From contig OX375880.1 in NCBI GenBank assembly GCA_947359465.1, forward strand, positions 16,500,120 through 16,564,119: a DNA stretch of 64,000 nucleotides, in the 5' to 3' direction. The notes below the pieces were generated by a model. The model saw only the letters and a list, made by a program, of their open reading frames with translations, did not search any database and was not told the origin of the DNA. The translations under genes were made by a program, and so were the position numbers. Within the stretch, counting starts at the first letter, position 1. Every line of letters starts with the position of its first letter. This DNA comes from Metellina segmentata. Lineage: Eukaryota; Arthropoda; Arachnida; Araneae; Tetragnathidae. Shown piece after piece: positions 31,441 through 42,380 of this stretch.

Positions 31441-32689
31441 TTTCACCAGATCAATACCAAGCTGTTATCACGCTTGTCTTTGAGCACAAACACTAATTTG
31501 TATTGGTGTATAGCTAATAATATGATGACTTCAATATTGTACATATTCTTACATTATTGGAGTAATAAGTACTTAAAACTTTAGCTGTTGGTTGTACTCC
31601 CCTTGTACACGATGAGTAATGTTTTCACGCTACCGTTTTGGGCGTACGACACTAAAATAGTAACCAATATATACCCACCATATCAATATACCCACCAATC
31701 ATTTATTAATATTGCAATCCACATCATAAGTGAATCTTTTGATCAGATATGGCTTCAAATAACTACTGAAGCTCAGAGGGTTTCCCACTGTGCTGGCAAA
31801 CTGCGAGATTAAAGTGGCGCAATTTCGATTATCCTGGGATGTATTTCTCTCTTTTGTGGCAGTTAAACTTTTGCTGAGTGCATATGGTAAACTTTTGAAT
31901 GTCCATTTATTTGGAGCTGTTTGGCACTTGTGCCAGAAAGCCGAAACCATTTATCACTTACTTCTTTCAACAACGTCATACCTCAAAAACCGGCGATTTT
32001 TAATAATGCCGTTTTTTAGAATGGCCTGAAAGTGTGCTATATCCCTGCAAGAGATCGTTATATCTCACCGCTCAATATTTAGCCCCTCTAGAGAGCAAAA
32101 GTAATATTTATTTTTAATACATTTCAATTTACTTTTAAACTTTAAAATCACTCTCCTGAAAAATCATGTTTTTTGAGACATGATGTTATTGAAATTAGTA
32201 AGCGATATGTGGACTTTTTTGACTTGCTTCACATAAATGTCAAATATAGCTATCGTTATCAGATTCATATATAGATAGATGGGATTCCGTGTACAAAATT
32301 TCTGACCAGAAGTTTCTATATGTGGACTCAACCAAGTAATGTCCCCTTGCACATAAACACCCAATCAGGCAGAGGACCTCAGATATGGTTTGGATTTACT
32401 ACCTGAAATTAAAGAAGGTATAAAATTCACCATATCAACCATATTCACGTATAAACACAATGTAAATATGTGCTGTTCAAACTTCTGAACGAAGATTAAA
32501 GTGTGTGGGCTTGAACAAATATGGACTTTGCGTTATAAAACCCAACAAACCACATATGTTAAAAGTTTCTTTTTGTAAGCCCCTGAATTAGAGGACTTTC
32601 CATTTCAAACAACTTAGGAGACATTTTTACCGCCGATGCTCAGACAGGAGCACGAATCATATGAACTATAAATCCTGTCGTCTTTCTCG

Positions 32690-33230
32690 AAATATAATCT
32701 TTCCAAAGGAATCTATTCAAAGTAAAGGATAAATAGAATATTTCCAATTGTTTTTATTGAAGCTAAGGAGCTATATAACCTTTCTAAATTATTTTTTTGT
32801 AAGTAAAGAAGCAACAGAATACTTCCAAATTTATCTTTTCCAACGAAATGAGCAATAGAATCACTCCACATTATTTATGTCAAGGAAAGTATGACAAAAA
32901 TATTTTGAAATGGATACTATCGCAAGGGTATGAGCAAAACAATCTTTCCAAAAAAGATTATACTCCAAGTAAATCATAAATAGAACCTTTAAAATAATTA
33001 TATTTTCGCTAAATGAGCAGTGGAATCAACACAAATAATTATATTTTCGCTAAATGAGCAGTGGAATCAATACAAATATTTCAATTCGAAAGAAACGAGT
33101 AAAATATCCTTCAAAATGATTCCATTCCAAGGAAATGAACAGCATAGTTCCAAATTATCCTATGCAAAGGAAAGAAGCAAAATAATTTTTTCAAATTATT
33201 CTAATCATAGGAAATAAGCAGTATAATACT
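32690..33230. repeat. Degenerate GATTCTATTCC-type tandem repeat, unit 3
   Basis: The same family of roughly 40-base units. One perfect local duplication is visible: AATTATATTTTCGCTAAATG with AGCAGTGGAATCAA occurs at about 32996 and again at about 33037. Confidence 0.7.
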
Positions 33231-33997
33231 TCTAAATAGGTTAAAAGAATCCATGGGCAGTAAAATAGCTGGGAGAATATTAGATTAGAGTCAATCTGGA
33301 AGAAATTTAGCAGCACATTAGATTAGATTTAGCGAGCCAGATTAGAAAAGTAACGTAATACTTACAAATTAAAAAAAATAAGTTTAAAGATTTAAAAAAC
33401 ATTAATGAATGAGATTCCTTTCAAGAATTCATTTCATGTTAAAATTTAATATCTTTTAAAAATCTCAAAATTACATAATATGAATACAGTTTGAGTTGTT
33501 TAAACTCATGTTGGATATTTTCAATGAGGGAATAACAAGGGAAAGACCCCATTAAATGTATCGAATCCAGTAATCAGTCAATTAGAACGTTTAAACAATT
33601 ATAAAAATCAGTAAATATACCTAAATAATATATTTTTGTTAATTTTGCGCTTAAAAGGTTTTGCAAAAAGAAAACGTAAATAAAAAGTTCGAGTACAACT
33701 TTAAGCGTAACATGTTAAAAAAATTCCGTAACGTTCGAAATTTAGTTATTTTGAGTAAAATGAGAGGGTGTAGTTCATACTAAGTACTATAAAGCTTAAG
33801 TAACGAAGCATAACAAATTGTTATTGAACATATACAAGTTTAGTGTTAGCGTTAAAACTTTTTTAGACGGATTACAAATTCTTAATTTATCTCTTATCGT
33901 GTGTAAGTGTGGATTCTCTTTAAGAGAATCTCTTTAAGAGGTGAATTCTCTTTTAAGAGTATGTTGTAATATTCCATAATTTAACTAAATAGTATCA

Positions 33998-34312
33998 CGG
34001 AACGGAACGGACGTATCAATTACGGAGTGCCTAGCAGAAAACTGCGAACCTCCACATCAGAATTAATAGTGAATTTTTTAATTGTAAACTTGTAAATAGG
34101 GGAAGAAAGTTAAAGGTAGTGACAATGCACTATGAAAAAGGAGCATAATTAGGATAGTCGATAGAGATTATAATTGATACAATTAGGAGTCCAATTCACG
34201 TTCCAAAGGGGGCGGAGTCAAGGAGGAGGGGCAAGCAATCAGTACCGAAAAGAGAGGCCAAATGCACGAGCTGAGGTGGTGGTGATTTAGGAGAATGGTG
34301 GTGATTTGGGGT
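33998..34312. mobile_element. 315-bp insertion with 13-bp target duplication, family unknown
   Basis: CTAAATAGTATCA occurs at 33985-33997 and 34313-34325, and copy 2 reads straight through the same site (about 24491-24505). The insert begins CGGAACGGAACGGACG and ends GGTGGTGATTTGGGGT. No terminal inverted repeats, no tRNA boxes that I can see, and no coding frame. A long target duplication fits retroposition. Confidence 0.75.
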
Positions 34313-34473
34313 CTAAATAGTATCATTGAATAATTTAAATAAATAATATTTTTATATACTTTAAGCAAATAACTTTATTCCATGATTTTTAAGCAAATGA
34401 CAATACTCCATAATTAAAGTAAATAAGTAATATTTCAAAAAATATTCCAATTTTGAAGGAGAGAGGAACAGAA

Positions 34474-34477
<4 letters not shown>

Positions 34478-34544
<67 letters not shown>
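34478..34544. repeat. (TA)n microsatellite, about 67 bp
   Basis: A pure TA run. It also marks the left breakpoint where similarity of copy 3 to copy 2 stops. Confidence 0.95.
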
Positions 34545-34545
<1 letters not shown>

Positions 34546-34807
34546 CAGTAACATAACACACGCAAAATATCAAAAAATAAAAAAACAGCCGGAGTGCATT
34601 AACCAGAAACCGAAACTCGAAACTACCCATGCAAGTGCGCTGAAGCTGCAGACATAGCATGGTAGGCAATATAATTTCAAGAACACAAGAATTTCCAAAA
34701 AAAAATTTCAACAAAAGTCTTAAAAAATGATAAAGAAATGAAGAAATGTTGGTGGATCAGTGTGTCATCAGGAGGAGCCTGACCCAAACAACATAAAACA
34801 ATATATA
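34545..34807. other. Unique AT-rich spacer left of gypsy 2
   Basis: Not matched elsewhere in the window. No coding potential seen. Confidence 0.4.
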
Positions 34808-35040
34808 TGTGGTGCCCAGCCTCTGCCTGCCACTAGAGGGCACCTACGACCACTGCGCAGCCACACCGCGCATCCGCGCAACGCCGAGATCCAGCAGACG
34901 CAAGACGAAACCGGACCGCAACGACGAGCGCCGATCTTGGACACAAAGACGAACTTGAACTTATTACTTTTGTTTTAATCATCCCATCTTGTAAATAGTA
35001 CCATCATGATCATCAACTCATTAAACTTCATTATTATTTA
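34808..35040 (+). repeat. 5' LTR (part) of gypsy 2
   Basis: Starts TGTGGTGCCC. Only the first 110 or so bases match the right-hand copy at 38337. The end is uncertain because the rest has no partner. Confidence 0.5.
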
Positions 35041-35089
35041 ATTTGTTTACTACTTACTACTCCAACACCCGGCCTCCACAAATTTTCAG

Positions 35090-35230
35090 AAGCGGGATAA
35101 TGAACGCATAGATGGTGAATGCCTAGATAATGAACGCCTAGGCAATGGACGCCTAGATATTGAACGCCTGGATGATGATGAACGCCTGGCTGATGGTGAA
35201 CGCTTGGATATACGCTTGAATGTACGTCTA
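35090..35230 (+). repeat. Tandem repeat in the gypsy 2 leader
   Basis: About eight diverged copies of a 15-18 base unit, TGAACGCCTAGATAA-like, lie between the LTR and gag. Confidence 0.75.
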
Positions 35231-35370
35231 GAAGTCGCGCCGAAAAAAGAAAAACGTGTGACTCTTTGAACTTGTGACTGTGTTTCAAAAACGAAATCTC
35301 TACTCCAATCTCCAAGCTGCTCCTTACAGCAAAAGCATCTTAAAGGTACGTGAACATTCCATAATATAAC

Positions 35371-36891
35371 ATGATTTTAAATGATATTAAAGAAGTCAGC
35401 GTTGCATTGAAAAATTGCAAGACCGACAAAATAAGAATTTTGCATAGATTCATTTTCGAAAATGACGGCAATCGATTGAATAGAACACGCGTAAGAAATT
35501 TTCCTGGCTTTAATTTCGAAACAGATAGCGAAGAATTTAATGAGAAATTGAAAAATAAAGAAGACAGCTTTTCGCTAAACGAATTGATTACAATATCTAA
35601 CTTGCTAAGCATTAGTTTCGAAGGCACGAAAGCGGAAACAGCAAAAAGAATTTTATTTATGTTATGTAACCTTGAAAGCTTCGTCGAGAACGAACGCGCC
35701 GATCTGTCTGAAACTGAATCGGAATCGGAAGACAAAACAAACGAAACGAGAAATGATTTTTCAATGCAGTGCAATGAAATCGAAAGTATTACTAATATCT
35801 CTCAGTGTGATAAAAGGCATAGTAGAAATAAGATAGATAAGAGTGATTTTTCTATGCAATGTGGTGAATTTGATTTAAAAAATAATGCTCATGTTTCTCA
35901 GTGTGATGATGTATATAGTAGTAGAAATAAGATTAGTAGTAATAATTCTTTTCAAAATGTCAGTATAAATTACTCTGATATCGAAAGTACCCTTACTAAG
36001 TTCAATGCAGAACCGCACGAAAATGTTTTCAATTGGATCGAACATTTCGAGAATACTTGTCATCTGCTTTCCTTAACGGAATTGCAAAAGTTTATTTTTG
36101 GTAAGAGATCGCTTAGTGGTAACGCTGCTTTGTTTGTTAGAACAGAACCAGAAATAAATTCATGGTCAAAATTGAAACAGGCCTTGATCGACGAATTCTC
36201 TTTTGAAATAAACTCTGCTAATTTACATGAACTTTTGAGAAAAAGGAAAATGAAAGATTTTGAAACCACTCAAGAATATTTTTTAAAGATGAAAGAATTG
36301 TGCAGTTGCGGAAAAATCGATGACGCTGCTTTGATGCACTATGTGATTAAGGTAATAAATGACAAACAGGAAAACAAAACTATTCTGTATGGTTGTAAAA
36401 ATTTGTTTGAGTTTAAGGAAAAACTGAAAGTTTATGAAATAATAAAAGCCGATTCTGCATATGGTAGAGTTGCTTTCGACAGAAAAAATTTTGGAAGAAA
36501 GAATTTCGATAGGATGAATTATGATAATAAGAATTTTGAAAGAACAAAAAATGAGTATCGTAATAGATTTAACTCTAAAAACGAAACTGCAAACAGAGAT
36601 AGAGTCAAGTTTGATGGAATGAAATACAATGGGTCAGAAAATCGTAGTAATAAGATTTGTTTTAATTGTGGATCAAAAGATCATATATCTAGATTTTGTA
36701 TTCATAAAGATAAAGGACTTAAATGTTTTCAATGTGACACGTTTGGTCACAAGGCTTCGGAATGTAGAATGAATTCGAAAACGGAAGTAGCCATTTTGGA
36801 TGTTAGCGTAAAATCGAAAGTAATGAAAATGGTTATGATTAATGGTTTAAGTGTTAATTCATTGATAGATACTGGAAGTCAAGCTTCGTAA
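35371..36891 (+). CDS. Gag-like protein with two CCHC zinc knuckles (gypsy 2)
   Basis: 506 codons. The N-terminal 170 residues are acidic and poorly conserved; residues about 205-360 match a retrotransposon gag capsid (FNWIEHFENTC near the start). A basic Asn/Arg-rich linker follows, then two perfect CX2CX4HX4C knuckles, CFNCGSKDHISRFC and CFQCDTFGHKASEC, that bind the element RNA. The frame continues into the protease active site, LIDTGSQAS, and then stops at 36889. The next frame continues the protease from Arg-Lys-Ser-Val-Phe, so a frameshift at about 36885 breaks the gag-pol continuity here. Gag itself appears intact. Confidence 0.8.
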   Translation: MILNDIKEVSVALKNCKTDKIRILHRFIFENDGNRLNRTRVRNFPGFNFETDSEEFNEKLKNKEDSFSLNELITISNLLSISFEGTKAETAKRILFMLCNLESFVENERADLSETESESEDKTNETRNDFSMQCNEIESITNISQCDKRHSRNKIDKSDFSMQCGEFDLKNNAHVSQCDDVYSSRNKISSNNSFQNVSINYSDIESTLTKFNAEPHENVFNWIEHFENTCHLLSLTELQKFIFGKRSLSGNAALFVRTEPEINSWSKLKQALIDEFSFEINSANLHELLRKRKMKDFETTQEYFLKMKELCSCGKIDDAALMHYVIKVINDKQENKTILYGCKNLFEFKEKLKVYEIIKADSAYGRVAFDRKNFGRKNFDRMNYDNKNFERTKNEYRNRFNSKNETANRDRVKFDGMKYNGSENRSNKICFNCGSKDHISRFCIHKDKGLKCFQCDTFGHKASECRMNSKTEVAILDVSVKSKVMKMVMINGLSVNSLIDTGSQAS

Positions 36892-37853
36892 ATCTGTTTT
36901 TGACAAATTGACTATTAAGGATTTATGCCCGTTGAATTCTACTTTGACTGGTTTTGGAAAATGCCGAGTAGAATCGTTAGGCTATTTTAAAGGACACGTT
37001 CAAATAGATAATTTTGAGGGTGATGCAGATATATGCGTAGTAGAAAATAATGTTATGACTTATGACGCTATTAATTATTGGACTAAATGTGTTAATGTTG
37101 GGTGAAACATTAATTAACGAAAACGGAATTACTCTGAAAAATAAATCCCAGTGTGTTGAGGAAATTAATACTTTGTCTGTTTTACCAACGGATTTGTCAA
37201 CTGGTGACGATGTTGATGTAAATATTGAACCTGACGTTCCAAATATCTTAAAAGAAAAGATACAACAGTTAGTTTCGAATTATGAACCACACAAAACAAA
37301 AACAACGAATGTTGAATTGAATATCTTGGTAAAAAATAATGAACCTGTATCTCATCAGCCACGTAGGTTACCATTTTCAGAGAAAAAGATCGTCGAATCG
37401 CAAGTTACTGAATGGTTAGATCAAGGGATAGTAGAACCAAGTTCTTCAGAATATTGTAGCCCAGTTGTAATTGTAAAGAAAAAGGATGGAACACCTCGTG
37501 TGTGCATTGACTATAGAAGATTAATTAAAGTAATTGTAAAGGACGGATTTCCCCTACCATTAATTGAAGAGCACTATTTTATCCCCAAGCTTAGACAGAA
37601 GATTGAAAAAACCATAGCCAATTGTGTACATCGCGTTTTAGCGAATCACAAAAAGAGAAAGAAAGAGAGTCGTTTGCACCCCTTGCAAAAAGAAAATAAG
37701 AACTTGAAACTAAAATCAAAATACCTTGGACCCTATAGAATCACCAGAATTAAAGGAGGAAATACGTACTTCGTTGTAAAAGAAGGATGTCCTGAAGGAC
37801 CCAACCTCACTACAACATGCGCCGAATTTCTTAAACCGTGGAATTGGATTTAA
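36890..37853 (+). pseudogene. Remnant protease/RT/integrase of gypsy 2
   Basis: The protease continues in a second frame to 37105, then shifts again. The frame 37062-37853 holds the RT N-terminus (QPRRLPFSEKKIVESQV to RVCIDYRRL) and then jumps at about 37568 into the integrase zinc-binding region (FIPKLRQKIEKTIANC, second cysteine lost). It jumps again at about 37670-37700 to the integrase C-terminal domain (YLGPYRITRI to EFLKPW). The RT catalytic motif, RNase H and integrase core are absent. Both deletions kept the frame. Confidence 0.8.
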
Positions 37854-37908
37854 GAGTTTGCTAAGACGAGTCAAAGGAAAGGAGGAAGAAGATACCATAT
37901 TTTTTAAA

Positions 37909-38060
37909 GACGAAAGACGTTTAAAGAAGAAGTTAAAGACGAAAGACGTTTAAAGAAGAAGTTAAAGACGAAAGACGATTAAAGAAGAAGTTAAAGACTA
38001 AAGACGTTTAAAGAAGAAGTTAAAGACGAAAGACGTTTAAAGATGTTGAAAGAAGTTAAA
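37909..38060 (+). repeat. 29-bp tandem repeat downstream of gypsy 2 pol
   Basis: Four nearly perfect 29-base units (GACGAAAGACGTTTAAAGAA then GAAGTTAAA) lie at 37909-38024. They are followed by decayed units with GACGAAAGA words to about 38150. Confidence 0.9.
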
Positions 38061-38336
38061 GACGAAAGAAGCTGAAAAAGACGTGGGAAGTTTGAAAAAG
38101 ACGGAAGACGTTTGAAAGAAAGACGAAGAACGAAGTTTAAAGACGACAAATGAAGCTAGAAGACGATTTGGCTTATTTAATCATTTCCAGAGCTGAAGGA
38201 CATTTCAGAGCTCTATAACCCAGAAACATTTGTTTTCAGAGATTGACGGATTTTGAACATTGCTTCTGCTTTTGCCTCTTTTTTTGTATATTTTCAGAAA
38301 CGCCTGGTGGTTCAGTCGCACCCAGGATGGCCGAAT

Positions 38337-38640
38337 TGTGGTGCCCAGCCTCTGCCTGCCACTAGAGGGCACCTACGACCACTGCGCAGCCACACCGCGC
38401 ATCCGCGCAACGCCGAGATCCAGCAGACGCAAGACGAAACCGCGAGGAGAAAGACGGGTTCGCGTGAACCGGACCGCAACGACGAGCGCCTAGAATTGCA
38501 GTTTCTCAAATTACCTAGATAATCTGCACTTTACCTACTAGGCACTTGTTAAAGTGAAAATAAGATCTTTGCTGGAACAACAGCAACTTTTCTGTACGCT
38601 TAAATAAACAAAATGTTATTTATTTATTTTTCGATATCTA
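38337..38640 (+). repeat. 3' LTR of gypsy 2
   Basis: Starts TGTGGTGCCC; it includes AAATAAACAAAATG near 38602 as a likely polyadenylation signal. A polypyrimidine stretch ending TTTTCAG lies just before (38280-38296), resembling an acceptor site for a spliced transcript. Confidence 0.55.
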
Positions 38641-38671
38641 AAGAATCAAGTTAATACAATCAAGCAATCAA

Positions 38672-39010
38672 CAAATTAGTTGAAATAATTCATCATCAAT
38701 CAATTAAAAAACTATAAACATAGAAATAATCAAACGGTTTAAAATATGGTGAAGGCAGAGGGGTTAGGTGTAGGGAAAGGAAATGAGAGAAGCAGGCGAA
38801 ACCAAACCCAAAGTGGAGGGTGAGAGGGAGGGTGTAGGAAAAGGAAATTAGAGAAACAAACTTTTGAACTTTAACGATACGGAAGCCGTTAATGTGCACA
38901 TTACCTAGGTTAAATGCGGAAAACTTTTGATTTCGCCAGCTAACGGAGCAAATCAGCTAATCTACATATAAGCTATGTAATGTGCACATTAACGGCTTTC
39001 GAGCTTTAGC
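38672..39010. mobile_element. MITE-like insertion, unit 3 copy
   Basis: Matches 24931-25235, with AGCCGTTAATGTGCACATTA near 38883 and its inverse near 38980-38999. It contains an internal partial duplication (AAAGGAAATGAGAGAAGC then AAAGGAAATTAGAGAAAC) not seen in the unit 2 copy. Confidence 0.6.
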
Positions 39011-39639
39011 GGTAAAATATATATAAATTTAACCACGATGTATTCGAAAATTCTGGGATGTTCGAAGTTTTTTATTTTGAGTAGAATAAGATAGTTGAAT
39101 ACTAAGTACTTAACGTTAAGTTCCGAAATATAACAAATTCAAATTGAAAATAATCAAATCCAGTAAGAGTGACAAAAGTGTAGTAAGCAGATTACAAATT
39201 TAATCTATCTCTTATTGTGTATAAGTGTGGATTACCTTTAAGACAGAGCATGTTGTAATATTCCATAATTTCAGTGATTAATATTATTCCAGCATTCAAA
39301 AAAAGGAGAAAAGTCTTCAAAGAACAAAACTTTTATGTTTACCAAATTTAGAAAATTAACTATACTCGAAATTAGATTATAGCTTCTTAAACATGCATTG
39401 AAAGTAAGCTAAATTGTAGTTTCTAAAATCAGGAGTTCGGGAAAAAAAGCTTTTATTACATAAAATTTATTTAACGTCTGGAAAAAGCTTTGCAGATCTA
39501 AGAACTAATATGGATAGTCTTTTATAATTAATAAAATACTCTCATGACACCACTTATTTCATCGCTAACGACAAGTTATTAAATTTCACTTACCAAAAAA
39601 GATGTTAATGATAACTGCAGAAAATAATACTCACAACAA
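39011..39639. other. 3' flank of gene C
   Basis: Aligned with the flanks of A and B. At about 39637 the sequence jumps from the 3' flank straight into coding sequence, removing the C-terminal 40 or so codons and proximal flank seen in B. Confidence 0.6.
39452..39457 (-). terminator. Polyadenylation signal remnant of gene C
   Basis: GTAATAAAAGCTTTTTTTC on the minus strand, as after genes A, B and D. Confidence 0.55.
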
Positions 39640-40984
39640 AAAACTGAGAATGAATTCGTGGACAGCGATGTCAGTTCGTCGTCGTGGTGCCTGTCGGCGA
39701 GAACCAATACCAAACTAACTTTGGTAACCGTAAGGTTGGATTTCAACATAGAAGAACACTTCTGCTTCAGGGACAGAATCTGGTATTTGACAGAGGCGTA
39801 GTACAGCTTGGAAGCGGATTCCAACTCCACGTCCTCGATGGTGTCGGTGTAAATGTACAACAGCATTCTAGTTAGGGTGTCTGCATCTATGTCTGACACA
39901 TTTAGGTAGTTGGTACTGGCCTCTTGCATGTCGCAGGTGAACATAGACTTGAAGACTGGGGACCTAGCGCAGAGGATTGTTTTGTGGACAGGGAATGTGA
40001 CACCTTCGGATCTCAGCTCGAAGTCACTCACAGTTTGCGTATGGTAGAAAGAGAGAAGGTCACTTTTCAGAGAGCCTTCGGCATCCGAATCTGTTGGAGG
40101 ACAAAAATCCGGAGAACGTTTTGTAGTGTTCCACCCAGTTACGATCGAATCCTCACTTAGGCTTGCCGGTGGTCCATAGTGGATGCTCTCAATATTTTTA
40201 TATTGCACTCCAAGGGAAAGTGTGAACTCGAATTTAAGAGTCAGAACAGGTAAAAGATCTTTCTTACTTGCCATCAACTCTCTTCTAGAGATGAACTCCC
40301 GAAAAAACAACGATTGTTTTAAGTTTGGTGGACATATAAGCTTACCCTTCATCTATTTCACGGGTATTTTAAAGCGATTCAAAACAGATATTGTACACAA
40401 TAATAATAATAATAATTGAAAAGGGCAGTTCACACGGCAAATATGGATCCTAATGGATATATACTGGAGCAGGGATGATAAGCACAATTTAAGAACCATC
40501 GGGGTGTAATCCATCACAGCTAACGACACCGGTGGGCTACTCTCATCATACAGCTTGAGCTTGCTATAGTCCTGTATGCTCCAAAACTTGGTCAATCGTT
40601 TCACAAAGTTACGAGAACGGGCTAAACATAGGACGTGTTCGCCGATGTCTCCTTTTGTTTTCCACAGACGGCAGAACACGGTCAAGGTGTCTTCCATCAA
40701 GTAGAAGGATCGCTTCGTTTCATACACGTCTTTATGTACCCAGAGTCAAGTTATACCCAGAGCTTTGTCCTTATTTATAATAGAACAGTCAGCAGCCACA
40801 AGAGACAATTCAAAGTCAATGACGATAGTATTAGATCCCGAATCTTCACAACTAAGATAGGAACACATAAATTCAGGATCATCAACATCTTTATCATCAT
40901 CAGCACAACTTTTAGGACAGAGCCATATACTCCAATGAGACTTATTAAGAGAGTCAACGAAGAACATTGGACTTTTACTGATGA
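39640..40984 (-). pseudogene. MATH-MATH-BTB gene C, multiply broken
   Basis: Coding similarity to gene B starts only at Lys-Ser-Pro-Met (about 40979), so the first 35 or so residues and the leader are missing. An in-frame TGA follows Leu-Gly-Ile-Thr (about 40748) beside a deletion of about 11 codons. An in-frame TAG lies at about 40350, where B has Lys-Glu-Lys. A one-base loss in the GACAGCCGATG word (about 39665) shifts the frame at the end of the BTB region, and the C-terminus is deleted. BTB and 3-box regions are otherwise very like A and B at the DNA level. It is certainly not translated as a whole; a product starting at 40352 (MATH 2 end plus BTB, 257 codons) is conceivable but speculative. 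Confidence 0.9.
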
Positions 40985-41105
40985 TGCTTTTAGTTTAGGG
41001 TGCATTAAGTGTTAAAGTAGAAAAAAGCGAAATCATTTGCGACAAGAGTGTTGATTTGCGAAGGAATCCCCGGGGTTTGGCGAGCAGGGGGCGGAGCCCC
41101 CTAGT
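40985..41105 (+). mobile_element. Helentron-like 3' terminus abutting gene C
   Basis: GTTTGGCGAGCAGGGGGCGG then AGCCCCCTAGT, the same terminal hairpin plus CTAG as at 285. It sits exactly where the 5' part of gene C has been lost. Confidence 0.6.
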
Positions 41106-41689
41106 TCTCAAAAAGTTTTTGATCTTATTCGATAAAGTATATATTTGACATTCCAAAATATATTAATTTTTCTATAAGTTAATGAGTTGCAGAGATATTA
41201 ATCAAGGCAATAAAACAAATTGGAAGTAGGTATGGAAAACACCGGAAATGGCCGTTAAACAACCAAAAACTTGTCAAAATTTAAATTTAAAATTTACATT
41301 TTTTTTGCAAATATAATTTTAGAAACAACTTCAGGAGCAACTCCTGGACAACTCCTTCTTGGTGCGTCGATTTTTTTTTGTCGCAGAGTGCAACTAACAA
41401 AAAATTTCACCCCTAAACTGTTTGATAGAATTAACAATATTTTTTTGAATAAGATTTTTATTTTTATTTTTCTGAATAACTTCGTAATAAGAAATGAAAT
41501 AAAACAATTACTTTTGGAAACAGTTTTAGTTCACTAATAACTTTGTGACAAGAAATGAAAAAAAAATAATTACTTTTGGACATTGGTCAGTTTTAGTTTA
41601 CCATATTTAATTTTGATACATTTTATTTTTTAAGAGCCGCGCTATTACCACATCTGATATATACTGTAGTTCATATTGCCTTTTTTGGA
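41106..41689. other. AT-rich spacer
   Basis: One local near-duplicate (AATAACTTCGTAATAAGAAATG at 41475 and AATAACTTTGTGACAAGAAATG at 41536, each followed by AATTACTTTTGGA). No recognisable gene; an 88-codon frame at 41271 is not convincing. Confidence 0.4.
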
Positions 41690-42265
41690 ATGGAATGAAT
41701 CTTTTCAAAAGGATTCTCTTTCAAGTAAATGAGCAATTGAATCTTTCCAAAATATTCTATTCTACGAAAGGAGGAATAGAATCTTTCCAAATGATTCTTT
41801 TCGCAGGAAATGATTAATAGAATCTTTCTAAATATTTCTATTCCAAGGAAATGAGTAATAATCATTCCAAACGGTTCTATTCCAAGTAAAAGAACAATAC
41901 AATTTTTTCAAATGATTCTATTCGTAGAAGATGAGCAATATAATATTTCAATAGAAGTTGAAAGAACCCACGGGGCGTAAAATTACTGGGAAAGTTTAAT
42001 ATGTAGAAAGTAACTTGATACTTAAACATCTGACTGAAATAAATTAAAAAGATTTAAAATATATTAATATATGATAAGTTTCAAACATGCAATTCCTCTC
42101 CATTCATGTCAAGTTTTAATTTATTTTGAAAATCTCAAAATTCCATAAATTAAATTCGCTTTGAGACATTTAAACTCTGGTTGTGTTTTTCCAATGCGGG
42201 TATCACTGTGAAAAGACCCAATTAAAAGTATCGAATAAAGTAATCAGTTAATAAGAACGTTTAGA
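41690..42265. repeat. Fragment of segmental block (unit 4, left part)
   Basis: The GATTCTATTCC tandem array (41690-41945) is followed by CACGGGGCGTAAAATTACTG and AAAGACCCAATTAAAAGTAT, landmarks of the duplicated block. A second, diverged copy of the same part is at 48200-48576. Confidence 0.65.
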
Positions 42266-42380
42266 CAGTGCACATTACACCTGTGCACCAGCGTATTTCG
42301 AGCCCTGCCTTAGAGGATTGATGACAGACCATCGTCTATAGCCCGTTTTGTTGCTCTCTAGTAAGACGTTAATTACCTTA
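42266..42380 (+). mobile_element. SINE 3' fragment
   Basis: ATTGATGACAGACCATCGTC to TTGTTGCTCTCTAGTAAGAC matches the end of the shared SINE body. Confidence 0.6.

Larger units (their letters stand above)
31440..34480. repeat. Segmental-duplication block, copy 3
   Basis: It aligns with copies 1 and 2 but starts later in the block (at TTGAGCACAAACACTAATTTG). It contains the inverted repeat (31960-32200) and the tandem array (32690-33230), and carries its own 315-bp insertion at 33998. No gene recognised. Confidence 0.75.
34808..38640 (+). mobile_element. Ty3/gypsy retrotransposon 2, deleted pol
   Basis: TGTGGTGCCCAGCCTCTGCC starts at 34808 and again at 38337. About 110 bases agree, apart from a 29-base segment present only in the right copy between repeated CCG words; then the two copies diverge. 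They are taken as the 5' parts of the two LTRs. Internally: leader with tandem repeats, gag with two zinc knuckles, a broken protease, and a pol reduced to the start of RT fused to pieces of integrase. The right end is set near 38640, where unit-3 sequence resumes by 38672. No clear target duplication. Confidence 0.75.

Noticed and set aside
35034..35315. 93-codon minus-strand frame with His/Val repeats
   Set aside because: It is the antisense of the tandem leader repeat of gypsy 2.
38690..41105. Idea that a Helentron captured the MATH-BTB gene C
   Set aside because: The left part of the segment is collinear with unit 2 far beyond the gene, which fits segmental duplication; only the right junction involves the Helentron-like end.
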